In this document: one piece after another, positions 24,802-33,502 of the stretch
How the letters are laid out: each line of letters begins with the position of its first letter
How positions within the stretch are numbered: the stretch's first letter is position 1
From: Bacteroidales bacterium KHT7
GTDB lineage: Bacteria > Bacteroidota > Bacteroidia > Bacteroidales > Bacteroidaceae
Length of the DNA stretch: 39,461 bases
NCBI GenBank assembly: GCA_900102385.1
Contig: FNBQ01000026.1
Span: forward strand, 13,562 to 53,022
Direction: 5' to 3'
The notes under the pieces: model-generated
What the model saw: the letters and a program-made list of their open reading frames with translations, nothing else
Databases searched by the model: none
What the model was told of the DNA's origin: nothing
Position numbers and translations under genes: made by a program

Positions 24802-25536
24802 ATGGATAGCATAAAAAACAGACGTTCAATACGCAAGTATTCGGACAAAGATATTGAGGCTTCTCTACTGAACGAGATTATCGCGGAGGCTATGCAGACT
24901 CCAACGATGGGAAATATGCAGCTCTACAGCGTTGTGGTGAGCCGAAGCAAGGAGATTAAAGAGCAGTTGGCACCAGCACACTTCAACCAGCCAATGGTTA
25001 CTGGCGCACCTGTAGTTCTGACATTCTGCGCCGACTTCAACCGCTTTACAAAGTGGTGCGAACAGCGCAACGCCGATGCCGGATACGACAACTTTCTGTC
25101 GTTCATGAATGCCGTTCAGGACACTCTCCTGTTTGCCCAGACAGTCACCGTGCTTGCCGAGGCTGCCGGACTTGGCACATGCTATCTCGGCACAACGGTA
25201 TACATGCCCGAAACCATCTCGAAGGTGCTGAATCTGCCTAAGTTCGTCGTGCCAGTTGCAACAATAACCGTTGGATATCCAGCCGAGGATGCAAAGAAGA
25301 GCGACCGTCTTCCTGTCGAAGCCATCATGCACAATGAGACATATCACGACTACTCAGCCGAGCAGATAGACCAGATTTATTCGGCAAAAGAGGCTCTCGA
25401 AGAGAACAAGGAGTTTGTAAGAATAAACAAGAAAGAGAACCTTGCGCAAGTGTTTACCGATTGCCGATACACCCGCAAGGACAACGAGGCTCTCTCTAAA
25501 ACTCTTTGGGACTTTGTAAAGAAACAAGGTTTCTGA
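24802..25536 (+). CDS. Nitroreductase family protein (NfsA-like flavoenzyme)
   Basis: A 244-residue FMN-dependent NAD(P)H oxidoreductase. The N-terminal MDSIKNRRSIRKYSDKDI is the classic FMN-binding start (Arg-Arg-Ser-x-Arg), followed by EAMQTPTMGNMQ and, in the second half, AEAAGLGTCYLGT and VGYPAE. The C-terminal extension with a basic YTRKDNE segment is like the NfsA group. Natural substrate unknown; quinones or nitroaromatics are typical for relatives. The ATG at 24802 is chosen since the frame upstream only reaches a TTG inside the promoter box. Single gene, convergent with dnaA across a shared terminator. Confidence 0.92.
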   Translation: MDSIKNRRSIRKYSDKDIEASLLNEIIAEAMQTPTMGNMQLYSVVVSRSKEIKEQLAPAHFNQPMVTGAPVVLTFCADFNRFTKWCEQRNADAGYDNFLSFMNAVQDTLLFAQTVTVLAEAAGLGTCYLGTTVYMPETISKVLNLPKFVVPVATITVGYPAEDAKKSDRLPVEAIMHNETYHDYSAEQIDQIYSAKEALEENKEFVRINKKENLAQVFTDCRYTRKDNEALSKTLWDFVKKQGF

Positions 25537-25555
25537 AAGAACTCCCGGAAATAAA

Positions 25556-25602
25556 AAATCAACCGTTTCATCATCTTCCTGAATGAATGAAACGGTTGAT
25601 TT
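25556..25602. terminator. Bidirectional terminator between nitroreductase gene and dnaA
   Basis: A perfect 16-bp stem (25556-25571 with 25587-25602), 15-base loop, with A-run before and T-run after, between convergent genes. Confidence 0.85.
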
Positions 25603-25612
25603 CGTTTTATAT

Positions 25613-27013
25613 CTATCTCTGCTTCACCAGAGCCTCTATTTCCTGCATATCCTTCTGCAACTGCTTGTCGTTTTCAAGCAAGCCCGAGATTATCTTCGTA
25701 GCATGAAGCACGGTTGCGTGGTTTCGCTTTCCAATCATCGTACCGATGCGCGACAGCGACGTGTCGGTGTACTTCTGCGAAAGATACATGGCAATCTGAC
25801 GAATCTGAACCACCTTTTGCTTTCGGCTTGGAGTCTGAATCTCCTTCGGCTCGATGTTGTAATACGAACATACTTTCGTAATGATGTCATCGACGGTAAT
25901 CGGCTTGTTCGAGAGAGTTGCAATCTGATGCACAAGGTTCTCTGCCATCGTCAAGTCAGGGTCGCGATTAAACACGGCTGCACGCGCCATGAGCGATGTT
26001 ATGATGCCTTCCAAATCGCGCACGCTCTCATCAACATTCTCGGCGATATAATTTATTACCTCTTCAGAGAAATGCAATCCGTCGCGATGCACCTTGCTGT
26101 GTATAACTTCCTTTCGCAAAGCCACGTCGGGACGCGAAATCTCAGCCAGCAATCCCCACTTGAAACGCGACAGAAGTCGGTCAGTCATTCCCTGCAATTT
26201 TACCGGCGGACGGTCGCAAGTAAGAATCAGCTGCTTTCTGTTCTGATGCAGATAGTTGAAGATGTGGAAGAACGTGTCCTGCGTCTTCACGAGCGACGCA
26301 GAGGCAAACTCCTGAACATCATCAAGAATCAGCACGTCAATACTCTGATAAAAGTTTATGAAGTTGTTGAAAGTATTGTTTCTGACAGAATCGGTATACT
26401 GCACCTGAAACTCGTGCGCAGCAACATAGAGTACGCGCTTCTCGGGATATCGTTCCTTAATCTTTATACCGATGGCATTGGCAAGATGCGTCTTTCCCAC
26501 TCCCGGAGGACCGTAAAGGAACAACGGGTTGAACGCCGTATCGGCAGGACGCTCGGCAATAGCCTCGCCAGCCGAACGAGGCAGTTTGTTACAGCCTCCA
26601 ACGATGAAATTCTCGAAATTGTAGTTTGGATTAAGACGAGGATCGAGCGGACGGAGCACAGGCTTCTCGTTCGGATTCGTAATCTCAGGCTTCTTAAGTT
26701 CTTCCTTGAATACAGTACGCTTAGTAGCCTCCACATCGACAGTAAGATTGTTCTTCTTGTCGGCAAGTACGCGGTATTCAAGTTTTGTGCCCTTTCCAAA
26801 AACCTTCTGGATGGCAAAGCGCAACAGGTCGAGATGATCAGCTTCGATACGTTCAACTACAAAGTGACTTGGCGCACTAAGAATAAGTTCGCCGTTAGAA
26901 TATTCTATGGGCTGTATGGCTCCGAACCAAGTCGTGAACTCACGTTCAGGAGTGTTGTTCCGGATAATGCCAAGACATTGTTCCCACATTTGTTTTACAT
27001 CAAAGTTGCTCAT
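25613..27013 (-). CDS. dnaA: Chromosomal replication initiator protein DnaA
   Basis: AAA+ protein that binds DnaA boxes and opens the origin. The 466-residue protein shows domain I (residues 1-about 85, MWEQCLGIIRNN), a linker, Walker A GPPGVGKT at 168-175, Walker B LILDDVQE, the sensor region TCDRPPVKLQG, and the C-terminal helix-turn-helix domain IV ending in IGKRNHATVLHA. The usual signature has Asp-His-Thr/Ser; here Asn-His-Ala, a mild variant. Single-gene unit preceded by a -7 box at 27055-27062. No cluster of DnaA boxes is visible around it, so the origin need not be here. Confidence 0.97.
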   Translation of the reverse strand: MSNFDVKQMWEQCLGIIRNNTPEREFTTWFGAIQPIEYSNGELILSAPSHFVVERIEADHLDLLRFAIQKVFGKGTKLEYRVLADKKNNLTVDVEATKRTVFKEELKKPEITNPNEKPVLRPLDPRLNPNYNFENFIVGGCNKLPRSAGEAIAERPADTAFNPLFLYGPPGVGKTHLANAIGIKIKERYPEKRVLYVAAHEFQVQYTDSVRNNTFNNFINFYQSIDVLILDDVQEFASASLVKTQDTFFHIFNYLHQNRKQLILTCDRPPVKLQGMTDRLLSRFKWGLLAEISRPDVALRKEVIHSKVHRDGLHFSEEVINYIAENVDESVRDLEGIITSLMARAAVFNRDPDLTMAENLVHQIATLSNKPITVDDIITKVCSYYNIEPKEIQTPSRKQKVVQIRQIAMYLSQKYTDTSLSRIGTMIGKRNHATVLHATKIISGLLENDKQLQKDMQEIEALVKQR

Positions 27014-27054
27014 CTGTTAATGCACTTTTTAATCTACAAGTTTGTTCGAGTTTG

Positions 27055-27062
27055 CAAAACTA
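27055..27062 (-). promoter_or_regulatory. -7 promoter box for dnaA
   Basis: TAGTTTTG on the minus strand fits TAnnTTTG, 42 bases before the ATG, with a weak ATTG 22 bases further upstream. It lies just after the terminator of the preceding operon, as expected for a separate promoter. Confidence 0.45.
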
Positions 27063-27066
27063 CAAA

Positions 27067-27105
27067 AAAAATCCCGCACTTCTACAATCGAAGCACGGGA
27101 TTTTT
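27067..27105 (-). terminator. Terminator after the MCE-family gene
   Basis: AAAAATCCCG (27067-27076) pairs with 27096-27105, followed inward by a second short stem (27079-27082 with 27090-27093). T-run on the minus strand. It lies 21 bases after the MCE stop. Confidence 0.7.
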
Positions 27106-27125
27106 ATCTTTAAGCCGAGTAAGTT

Positions 27126-28046
27126 TTACTCCGACTTTTTTTTCTTATCGCTCTTTCCCCAAACAGAGAAGTGAACGTAACGCTTAGGATTCTCCTGCAA
27201 ATCTTTCATCAGGCTTGCGGCATTTGCCGTTGCTGCATTCAGATTGTCGTAAATCGATCTGTCGTTAAGCATCAGACCGATATTGTTGTCCTTGCTGTTC
27301 ATCTTCTTGTTCAAATCGTCAGTCATAGTCTGAACGTTGGCAAGAGTTGCGTCTACACCTGCAAGAGTCTTCTGAACGTCAAGTTCCTTAAGTTTTGCGC
27401 TTGTCTCTTCAAAGTTTCCTGCTATCACGTTTAACTTTTTCGTCAGCTGCGGAATATCGCCTGCCATAAGTCTGTTAAGCTGCTGAGTTGTAACATCGAG
27501 GTTGGCAGTAATTCTTTCGGCATTGTGCAAAGTGCCGGCCAACGCAGGATCAGCGAGCAGAGTATTAACAGATGTCAGTATCGAGTCGAGTTTAGGCAAC
27601 AGAGCCTGAATTTCGGGAACCATGTTGGCAGCCGCGCCAAGAGCGCCGGCATTTACGCCACCTTTGATAGTGTCGCCCGGCTCGCATTTTTCGCGAGGGT
27701 TAGTGGCGAGCAGCAGATTCATCTTTACAGTTCCCAACATCTCGGTTACAAGTTCGGCGGTTGTTCCCTTCGGAATTCGCATGTCCTTGTCTACCTCAAT
27801 CTCAACAATCACGTTGCCGGGATGCTCGTAGTCATAGTTGATACTTCTGACAATACCTATGCTATAACCGTCGGCATAAACCGGACTCGAAGCAGTTAAA
27901 CCCTGAATGTTCTCAAAGGCAACGTAATAGAAGTTGCTCGACTTGAATACGTTTATGCCTTTCAGGAAATTTATTCCTACGAACATTATAACAACAGCAG
28001 CTATGGCTGTGATAGCAATCTTTACCTCTTTTGCAGATGATTTCAT
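27126..28046 (-). CDS. MCE family protein (MlaD-like lipid transport component)
   Basis: A 306-residue envelope protein with one N-terminal transmembrane helix (about residues 8-28, IAITAIAAVVIMFVGINFL), an MCE domain at about 40-115 (NIQGLTASSPVYADGYSIGIV... IPKGTTAELVTEMLGT) and a long helical C-terminal part with regularly spaced hydrophobics, probably a coiled coil. Such proteins are the substrate-binding part of ABC systems that move phospholipids between membranes; the partner permease and ATPase are not in this window. It follows the amidase gene by 18 bases, an arrangement that links wall cutting with envelope lipid transport. Lys-rich C-terminus. Confidence 0.9.
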   Translation of the reverse strand: MKSSAKEVKIAITAIAAVVIMFVGINFLKGINVFKSSNFYYVAFENIQGLTASSPVYADGYSIGIVRSINYDYEHPGNVIVEIEVDKDMRIPKGTTAELVTEMLGTVKMNLLLATNPREKCEPGDTIKGGVNAGALGAAANMVPEIQALLPKLDSILTSVNTLLADPALAGTLHNAERITANLDVTTQQLNRLMAGDIPQLTKKLNVIAGNFEETSAKLKELDVQKTLAGVDATLANVQTMTDDLNKKMNSKDNNIGLMLNDRSIYDNLNAATANAASLMKDLQENPKRYVHFSVWGKSDKKKKSE

Positions 28047-28064
28047 TTTCGTTTTTATACCTTA

Positions 28065-29627
28065 TTATTTCAGAAGAGCCTTAGCCTCTGCAACCGGAAT
28101 CTTCTTACCATTGTGGAATGCAATGATAAATGCTCCCGGAACCTTGGCATTTGCCTCAGTTCTCAACTTCTGGATTTCATCAAAGTTTGAAGTTTCACCG
28201 TAAGTATACTTATACATACCGCCTTCCTTATAATAAGAGACACCAGTAAGTCCGAACTTAGCATCGGCATTGCTGATTGGTGCGCTTACAGCACCAAGCT
28301 GAACCTTGAATACAGGCTTAGAACCAGAAGCAGCTGGCTTAACAGCAGGTGCAGCTGGCTTGGCAGCTGGCTTAGCTGGAGTTGCAGCAGGAGCGGCAGC
28401 GGCTGGCTTGGCAGCAGGTGCAGGTGTTGCGGCTGGAGCAGGAGTTGCTGGCTTAGCCGGTGCTGGTGCAGCAGGTTTTGCAGGTGCTGGAGCTGCAGGC
28501 TCTGGAGTTGCAGGTGCAGCAGGAGCTGGTGCTGGTGTTGGAGCTGGCTCGGCAACAGGTGCGGCTGGCTTAGCAGGTGCTGGAGCAGCAGGAGCGGCTG
28601 GAGCTGGAGCAACAGGAGTCTCAACTACGGCTGGTGCGGCTGGAGCAGGCTCTACCTCAACTACGGCTGGAGCGGCTGGTGCCGGTGCGCCCGGAGCATT
28701 TGGATTAACCGGAGCAGCAACAACGGCTGGAGCAGCAGGTGCAGCAGCAGGAGCAACAGATGGCTCTGACGCTGTTGCTGTAACAGTAGGAACGCTACCT
28801 ACGATTGCATCGTCGTTGCTTGATATTGTAGCAGTCTTGATACGACCGTCGTTGTTATGACGATAGTTAAGGAATGCCTCGTAGATACTCTTTGACATGT
28901 TTGAGATACCCTCGTCTGATGTAAGATACTGCTCTTCATCAGGAGTTGAGATATAACCAAGCTCGATAAGTACGCTTGGCATAGAAGTACATCTCAGCAC
29001 AAGGAAACCTGCCTGATGCACACCACGGTCGGCACGGTTTGCTGTAGACACGAACTTGTTCTGGATAAGGCGAGCAAACTCGACACTCTGTTCCATGTAC
29101 TTGTCCTGCATGTACTCGAACATGATGTAACTCTCTGACGAACTTGGGTTGAAGCCCTCGTACTTTTCACGGTAGTTATCCTCAACAAGGATTACATTGT
29201 TCTCCTTCTTTGCAACCTCAAGGTTTGCCTCGGCCTTGGCCATACCAAGCGTATAAGTCTCGGCACCACGGGCAATCTTTCCACTTGGGAGAGAGTTGGT
29301 GTGTATAGAGATGAACAAGTCGGCCTTGTTCTTGTTTGCGATGTTTGCACGCTCGTCAAGCGGAACAAACTCATCCTTCTTACGAGTGTAGATGACCTTT
29401 ACATCGCTACAGTTTTTCTCGATTAGGCGTCCAACTTCCAAAGCAATAGATAGATTGATAACTTTCTCTCGTGTTGTTGAACCGATAGCACCGGGGTCAT
29501 GACCACCATGTCCCGGGTCGATAACTACGATAAACTTTTTACTTGCAGGAGCAGATGCTCCGAATGAAGGCATATTCCATGCCACATTCAACGCTAGAAA
29601 TGCTAATAAGAATATTTTTTTGCACAT
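28065..29627 (-). CDS. N-acetylmuramoyl-L-alanine amidase with Ala/Pro linker
   Basis: A 520-residue exported zinc amidase (Amidase_3) that cuts the bond between MurNAc and the stem peptide, usually at division. Signal peptide at the N-terminus (MCKKIFLLAFLALNVAW); zinc ligands His40 (DPGHGGHDPG), Glu54 and His109 (SIHTNS); catalytic Glu222 in LIELGYIST. After residue 265 comes a linker of about 150 residues made almost only of Ala and Pro with some Lys, Glu and Val (about 287-435). The last 85 residues (FKVQLGAVSAPISN..., YKYTYGET) resemble a SPOR-like domain that binds denuded glycan. The ATG at 29625-29627 is chosen because a longer frame has only a TTG start. Operon with the MCE gene. Confidence 0.93.
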   Translation of the reverse strand: MCKKIFLLAFLALNVAWNMPSFGASAPASKKFIVVIDPGHGGHDPGAIGSTTREKVINLSIALEVGRLIEKNCSDVKVIYTRKKDEFVPLDERANIANKNKADLFISIHTNSLPSGKIARGAETYTLGMAKAEANLEVAKKENNVILVEDNYREKYEGFNPSSSESYIMFEYMQDKYMEQSVEFARLIQNKFVSTANRADRGVHQAGFLVLRCTSMPSVLIELGYISTPDEEQYLTSDEGISNMSKSIYEAFLNYRHNNDGRIKTATISSNDDAIVGSVPTVTATASEPSVAPAAAPAAPAVVAAPVNPNAPGAPAPAAPAVVEVEPAPAAPAVVETPVAPAPAAPAAPAPAKPAAPVAEPAPTPAPAPAAPATPEPAAPAPAKPAAPAPAKPATPAPAATPAPAAKPAAAAPAATPAKPAAKPAAPAVKPAASGSKPVFKVQLGAVSAPISNADAKFGLTGVSYYKEGGMYKYTYGETSNFDEIQKLRTEANAKVPGAFIIAFHNGKKIPVAEAKALLK

Positions 29628-29648
29628 AACATTTAAAGTATAATGTCG

Positions 29649-29656
29649 CAAAAATA
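29649..29656 (-). promoter_or_regulatory. -7 promoter box for the amidase-MCE operon
   Basis: TATTTTTG on the minus strand, full match to TAnnTTTG, 22 bases before the ATG; no clear -33 box. Confidence 0.4.
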
Positions 29657-29731
29657 ATATTTTTTTTGTAAAAGTCTAATAATCTGCATAACATTTTTTC
29701 GTTTTAATACTGCTTTTTGACATAATTTAGT

Positions 29732-29739
29732 TACTTTTG
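29732..29739 (+). promoter_or_regulatory. -7 promoter box for the HD-domain gene
   Basis: TACTTTTG, full match to TAnnTTTG, 65 bases before the ATG at 29805; no TTTG at the normal -33 distance. Confidence 0.4.
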
Positions 29740-29804
29740 CTTCCGCAAAAAGAATAGATTGTTCTGCATAGTTTTAACACAATATTCTATTTCTCAGATA
29801 AAAA

Positions 29805-30341
29805 ATGAATCCGCTGGACATAATTAACAAATACTACCCCGAGAAATCGGAACTGAAAGAAATTCTGCTTTTCCACAGCCGGTGCGTTGCCAACATGGCT
29901 ATAGAAATTGCAAACAAACATCCAGAATTTGATATAGACAAAGACTTTGTTTTCGAGGCGGCAATGCTTCACGACATAGGCATTTTCGAGACTGATGCTC
30001 CCGGAATAAAATGCTTTGGCACAGAACCTTACATCTGCCACGGCACTATTGGCGCACGAATAATGGAGGCCGAGGGATATCCGCGCCACGCAAGGGTTTG
30101 CGAAAGGCACACGGGCACGGGGCTGTCGCTCAAGCAGATTGTTGAACTAAATCTGCCGGTTCCGCACAAGGATTTGATTCCCGAAACGTTAGAAGAACAA
30201 CTTATCTGCTTTGCCGACAAGTTTTACAGCAAGTCGAACCTCGAAAAAGTAAAGACTCCGGAGCAGGCTCTGAAAAGCATCAGAAAATTCGGAGACGACG
30301 GAATTGTGAGGTTCGAAAATTGGTGTAAAATGTTTCTGTAA
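29805..30341 (+). CDS. HD-domain phosphohydrolase
   Basis: A 178-residue cytoplasmic protein of the HD superfamily. Metal-binding residues are visible as His24 (LLFHSRCVA), the HDIG motif at about residues 55-58 (AAMLHDIGIF), His80 (YICHGTIGA), His103 (RHTGTG) and a later Asp (FADKFY). Such proteins hydrolyse phosphate esters or nucleotides; the substrate cannot be read here. It sits just upstream of lptD in the same direction with 62 bases between, but a separate -7 box lies in that gap, so the two need not share a transcript. Confidence 0.88.
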   Translation: MNPLDIINKYYPEKSELKEILLFHSRCVANMAIEIANKHPEFDIDKDFVFEAAMLHDIGIFETDAPGIKCFGTEPYICHGTIGARIMEAEGYPRHARVCERHTGTGLSLKQIVELNLPVPHKDLIPETLEEQLICFADKFYSKSNLEKVKTPEQALKSIRKFGDDGIVRFENWCKMFL

Positions 30342-30387
30342 CACAGAAAATATCATTAAAAGATTAGCAGGTAACAAGGAAATGTTG

Positions 30388-30395
30388 TAATTTTG
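30388..30395 (+). promoter_or_regulatory. -7 promoter box very close to the lptD start
   Basis: TAATTTTG, full match to TAnnTTTG. The expected transcription start (about 30401) lies only a few bases before the TTG start of lptD, so the transcript would be nearly leaderless. A weak TTAG is present near -33. Confidence 0.4.
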
Positions 30396-30403
30396 CCGAC
30401 GTT

Positions 30404-33106
30404 TTGAAGAAAAAAACATTCATATTTGCATCATTCGTACTGTTGTTCCTCATGGCGCAACGGTCTAATGCCCGTTTTGCGGTTGAGCGTCACAATTTTT
30501 CGGTGAGCGATTCCGTAAAGCCAGATGCTATACGTTCAGATTCTCTTGCAAACGATTCGCTGTCGCACGACTCTGTTGGTGTGAACAGAAAAAATCAGCC
30601 GCTCGAAGCACCTGTCGAGTACACAGCAAACGACTCAATTGTGTACGAGGCTGGCAAGGGTTTTGCCCATCTGTATGGAAAAAGCAAGGTTTCGTATCAG
30701 AATATCACTCTCGAGGCCGACCAGATTTCGATGAACATAGACAGCAGCACCGTATTTGCACAGGGTATGCCCGACTCGCTCGGAGTGATGAACGGTCTGC
30801 CGGTATTTACCGACGGCGACACGCCGTACAACGCCGAGACTATGAGCTACAACTTCAAGACAAAGCGCGGATACATAACCAACGTCGACACAAAGCAGGG
30901 CGACGGATTCCTGACGAGTGAGAGGGCCAAGAAAGGCTCGAACGACGAACTTTATGTTGAGCACGCCAAATATACAACCTGCGACGAAAAGCATCCGCAC
31001 TTCTATCTGGCTCTGAGCCGCGCCAAGGTGCGTCCGGGAAAGGACGTGGTATCGGGCCCGGCATGGCTCGTGGTCGAGGATGTTACGCTGCCGCTTGCCG
31101 TTCCGTTCTTCTACTTCCCGTTCAGCAGCAAGTATTCGAGCGGATTCATCATGCCAACATACGGCGACGAGAGCACGCGAGGATTCTATCTTCGCGACGG
31201 AGGATATTACTTTGCTATAAGCGACCGCATGGACCTGAAGTTGCTCGGCGACATCTACACGCAGGGGTCGTGGGGCTTGAAGGCATCGTCTAACTACGTT
31301 AAGAGATACCGCTACTCGGGCAGTTTCAACGCCAGTTACATGAAGACAAAGAGCGGCGACAAGGGCATAGACCAGACCGAGTCGACCGACTTTCAGATAA
31401 ACTGGAGCCATCGTCAGGATGCAAAGGCAAACCCGAAGATAGGCTTCTCTGCAAGTGTCAGATTCAACACAAGCAGTTATAACGCCAACAGCCTTTCGGC
31501 AAGATATAATCTGGCCGAATATTCATCAAACACAAAGGCTTCGAGTATCTCGCTCAACCTTAACGACTTGTGGGGAACGGGAGCAACTCTCTCGCTCACC
31601 TCTACCCTCTCGCAGAACACTCGCGACAGTTCTATGCAGGTGTCTCTTCCGGGAGTAGACTTCAGAATTCCTAAGTTCTATCCGTTCAAGCGCAAGAAGG
31701 CGGCCGGAAGCGCACGCTGGTACGAGAAAATCGGCATAAACTACAATATGCAGATGGCTAACAGCATCAGCACAAAGGAAGACAAACTGCTGCACTCGAG
31801 TTTTGCAAAAGACTGGAAGAATGGTATGAACCATCAGCTCAGCACCGACATGAGTTTCAGCCTTCTGAAATACATTAACGTTAGTCCGCAAGTCAGCTAT
31901 CACGAACGCTGGTACACCTACAAGGTGGAGCAAAAATACAACAAGGACAAGGGCGTAGTAGAACGCGATACAATTACGGGATTCAACCGAGTTTACGACT
32001 ATTCTACCGGCATTTCTGCCAATACTACGCTCTACGGTTTCTATGTTCCGAGCCGCAAACTTTTCGGCGACAAGGTTGTGGCAATACGCCATGTCCTAAC
32101 GCCTCAGGTTTCGTACAGTTATACGCCCGATTTCAGCGACAAGCGATTCGGAGTTTACGGAACATACAAGGATGCCAACGGCAACGATGTGCAGTACAAC
32201 TACTACGAGGGTGCACTCTATGGCGCGCCGGGAAGCGGTCTGTCAAGCTCGATGAACTTCTCGATAGGCAACAACGTTGAGATGAAGATTCGCTCGGACA
32301 AGGATTCGACTGGTTACAAGAAGATTAGCCTTATCGACAACCTTGGTGTAAGCATGGGCTACAACTTTGCAGCCACAACACGCAAATGGAGCGACATGAC
32401 CGTCAACCTGCGTCTGAAACTGTCTAAGAGTTACACGTTCAGCACCACAGCCGTATTTGCCACATACGCTTACGACGACAACGGAGACTTGAGCAACCGC
32501 ACCGAATGGAGCTACGGACGCTTCGGCCGCTATCAGGGAATGAGCCAGAGCATTTCGTACACCCTTAACAACGAGAAACTCGCCAAATTGTTCGGATTCG
32601 GTAAGAAGGACAAAGAACAAGAATCTACCGAAAACAAAGCAGACGATGCTAACGAGGACGGCGAAGAGAAAAATGTTGTAAGAAAGGATAAGCACAAGGA
32701 AGATACAACCGACAAAGACGGCTACATGGCTTTCAAACTGCCGTGGTCGCTGAGTTTCTCGTATGGTGTATCGCTTGCCGAAGACCACACAAAGAGCAAA
32801 TTCAACGTGCGCACGCACCGCTATCCATACAAACTAACCCACACGCTCAACTTCAGCGGAAACGTTGGAATCTCAAGCAACTGGAGTTTCAGTTTCAGTT
32901 CGGGCTACGACTTCAACAACCACCGCATTTCGGCAACGACCTGCTCTATTGGCAGAAGCATGCATTGTTTCGACATGAGCGGAAGTTTTGTGGTTGGTCC
33001 GTACACATCATACAACATCTCGCTTCGCGCCAACGCTTCGGAACTTGCCGATGCCCTGAAATACGAGAAAAAGAGTAGCATGTCGTCAACGCTCGACTGG
33101 TACTAA
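30404..33106 (+). CDS. lptD: LPS-assembly protein LptD-like outer-membrane protein
   Basis: A 900-residue outer-membrane protein that inserts lipopolysaccharide into the outer leaflet. It has a signal peptide (KKKTFIFASFVLLFLMAQ), an N-terminal OstA/LptA-like domain at about 70-200 (NDSIVYEAGKGFAHLYGKSKV, FKTKRGYITNV, the YTTCDEKHPHFYL segment), and a long beta-barrel domain from about residue 215 (PFFYFPFSSKYSSGFIMPTYG) to the end. An acidic/Lys-rich insertion (DKEQESTENKADDANEDGEEK) near residue 745 would be a loop. Start is TTG at 30404-30406: no in-frame ATG exists before the signal peptide, and the first internal ATG would remove it. Followed by tRNA-Arg. Confidence 0.9.
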   Translation: MKKKTFIFASFVLLFLMAQRSNARFAVERHNFSVSDSVKPDAIRSDSLANDSLSHDSVGVNRKNQPLEAPVEYTANDSIVYEAGKGFAHLYGKSKVSYQNITLEADQISMNIDSSTVFAQGMPDSLGVMNGLPVFTDGDTPYNAETMSYNFKTKRGYITNVDTKQGDGFLTSERAKKGSNDELYVEHAKYTTCDEKHPHFYLALSRAKVRPGKDVVSGPAWLVVEDVTLPLAVPFFYFPFSSKYSSGFIMPTYGDESTRGFYLRDGGYYFAISDRMDLKLLGDIYTQGSWGLKASSNYVKRYRYSGSFNASYMKTKSGDKGIDQTESTDFQINWSHRQDAKANPKIGFSASVRFNTSSYNANSLSARYNLAEYSSNTKASSISLNLNDLWGTGATLSLTSTLSQNTRDSSMQVSLPGVDFRIPKFYPFKRKKAAGSARWYEKIGINYNMQMANSISTKEDKLLHSSFAKDWKNGMNHQLSTDMSFSLLKYINVSPQVSYHERWYTYKVEQKYNKDKGVVERDTITGFNRVYDYSTGISANTTLYGFYVPSRKLFGDKVVAIRHVLTPQVSYSYTPDFSDKRFGVYGTYKDANGNDVQYNYYEGALYGAPGSGLSSSMNFSIGNNVEMKIRSDKDSTGYKKISLIDNLGVSMGYNFAATTRKWSDMTVNLRLKLSKSYTFSTTAVFATYAYDDNGDLSNRTEWSYGRFGRYQGMSQSISYTLNNEKLAKLFGFGKKDKEQESTENKADDANEDGEEKNVVRKDKHKEDTTDKDGYMAFKLPWSLSFSYGVSLAEDHTKSKFNVRTHRYPYKLTHTLNFSGNVGISSNWSFSFSSGYDFNNHRISATTCSIGRSMHCFDMSGSFVVGPYTSYNISLRANASELADALKYEKKSSMSSTLDWY

Positions 33107-33108
33107 AA

Positions 33109-33140
33109 TTTGGATTATTGGATAAAAAGAATTATCTTTG
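33109..33140 (+). promoter_or_regulatory. Promoter for tRNA-Arg
   Basis: TTTG at 33109-33112, 20 bases, TATCTTTG at 33133-33140: a full match to the Bacteroidetes consensus. Transcription would start about 15 bases before the tRNA. The -33 box begins 3 bases after the lptD stop. Confidence 0.75.
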
Positions 33141-33161
33141 CACGAGTTTGAAAAAACCAAA

Positions 33162-33235
33162 GGTCCCGTAGCTTAGCTGAATAGAGCGTCAGATTCCGGT
33201 TCTGAAGGTCATGGGTTTGAATCCCATCGGGATCA
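33162..33235 (+). tRNA. tRNA-Arg (anticodon CCG)
   Basis: A 74-base cloverleaf. Acceptor stem GGTCCCG pairs with CGGGATC (one G-T pair), discriminator A at 33235; D stem GCTT/GAGC; anticodon stem TCAGA/TCTGA with loop TTCCGGT giving anticodon CCG, which reads CGG; T stem ATGGG/CCCAT with loop TTTGAAT. CCA is not encoded. It has its own promoter and terminator. Confidence 0.95.
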
Positions 33236-33245
33236 CAAGGCACAC

Positions 33246-33286
33246 ATCGAGAAGTCCTTTAAACAAAGGGTTTCTCGATATTTTTT
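33246..33286 (+). terminator. Terminator after tRNA-Arg
   Basis: A 15-bp stem (33246-33260 with 33265-33279, two G-T pairs) with an AAAC loop, then ATTTTTTT. A very strong Rho-independent terminator. Confidence 0.9.
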
Positions 33287-33320
33287 TACAAAGAGCCATA
33301 TAAAGAAAAATTGAATAAAG

Positions 33321-33357
33321 CGTTACAGTTACAGTTACAGTTCGTTTTTTTGAGGCA
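33321..33357 (+). repeat. GTTACA repeat, copy A
   Basis: GTTACAG is tandemly repeated three times and followed by TTCG, a T-run and GAGG. The same order (GTTACA units, T-run, GAGGG) is found in copies B and C, so these are three members of one dispersed repeat. Confidence 0.7.
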
Positions 33358-33502
33358 TGGTATATATTAATCTTAATAAAACTCCTTATTATAATATATA
33401 TATAAATATCTAATAATTAATATATTATATAATATAATAATATATATAATAAATAATAATATATATAATATATAAAATAAAAAAAAGAGAGAGAGAATAA
33501 AT

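Noticed and set aside
25537-27125. Possible replication origin around dnaA
   Set aside because: I looked for clustered TTATCCACA-type boxes and an AT-rich unwinding region on both sides of dnaA and found none.
28306-28860. 184-residue Gly/Ala-rich plus-strand frame
   Set aside because: It is the complement of the Ala/Pro linker of the amidase; the composition follows from the repeat and no promoter precedes it.
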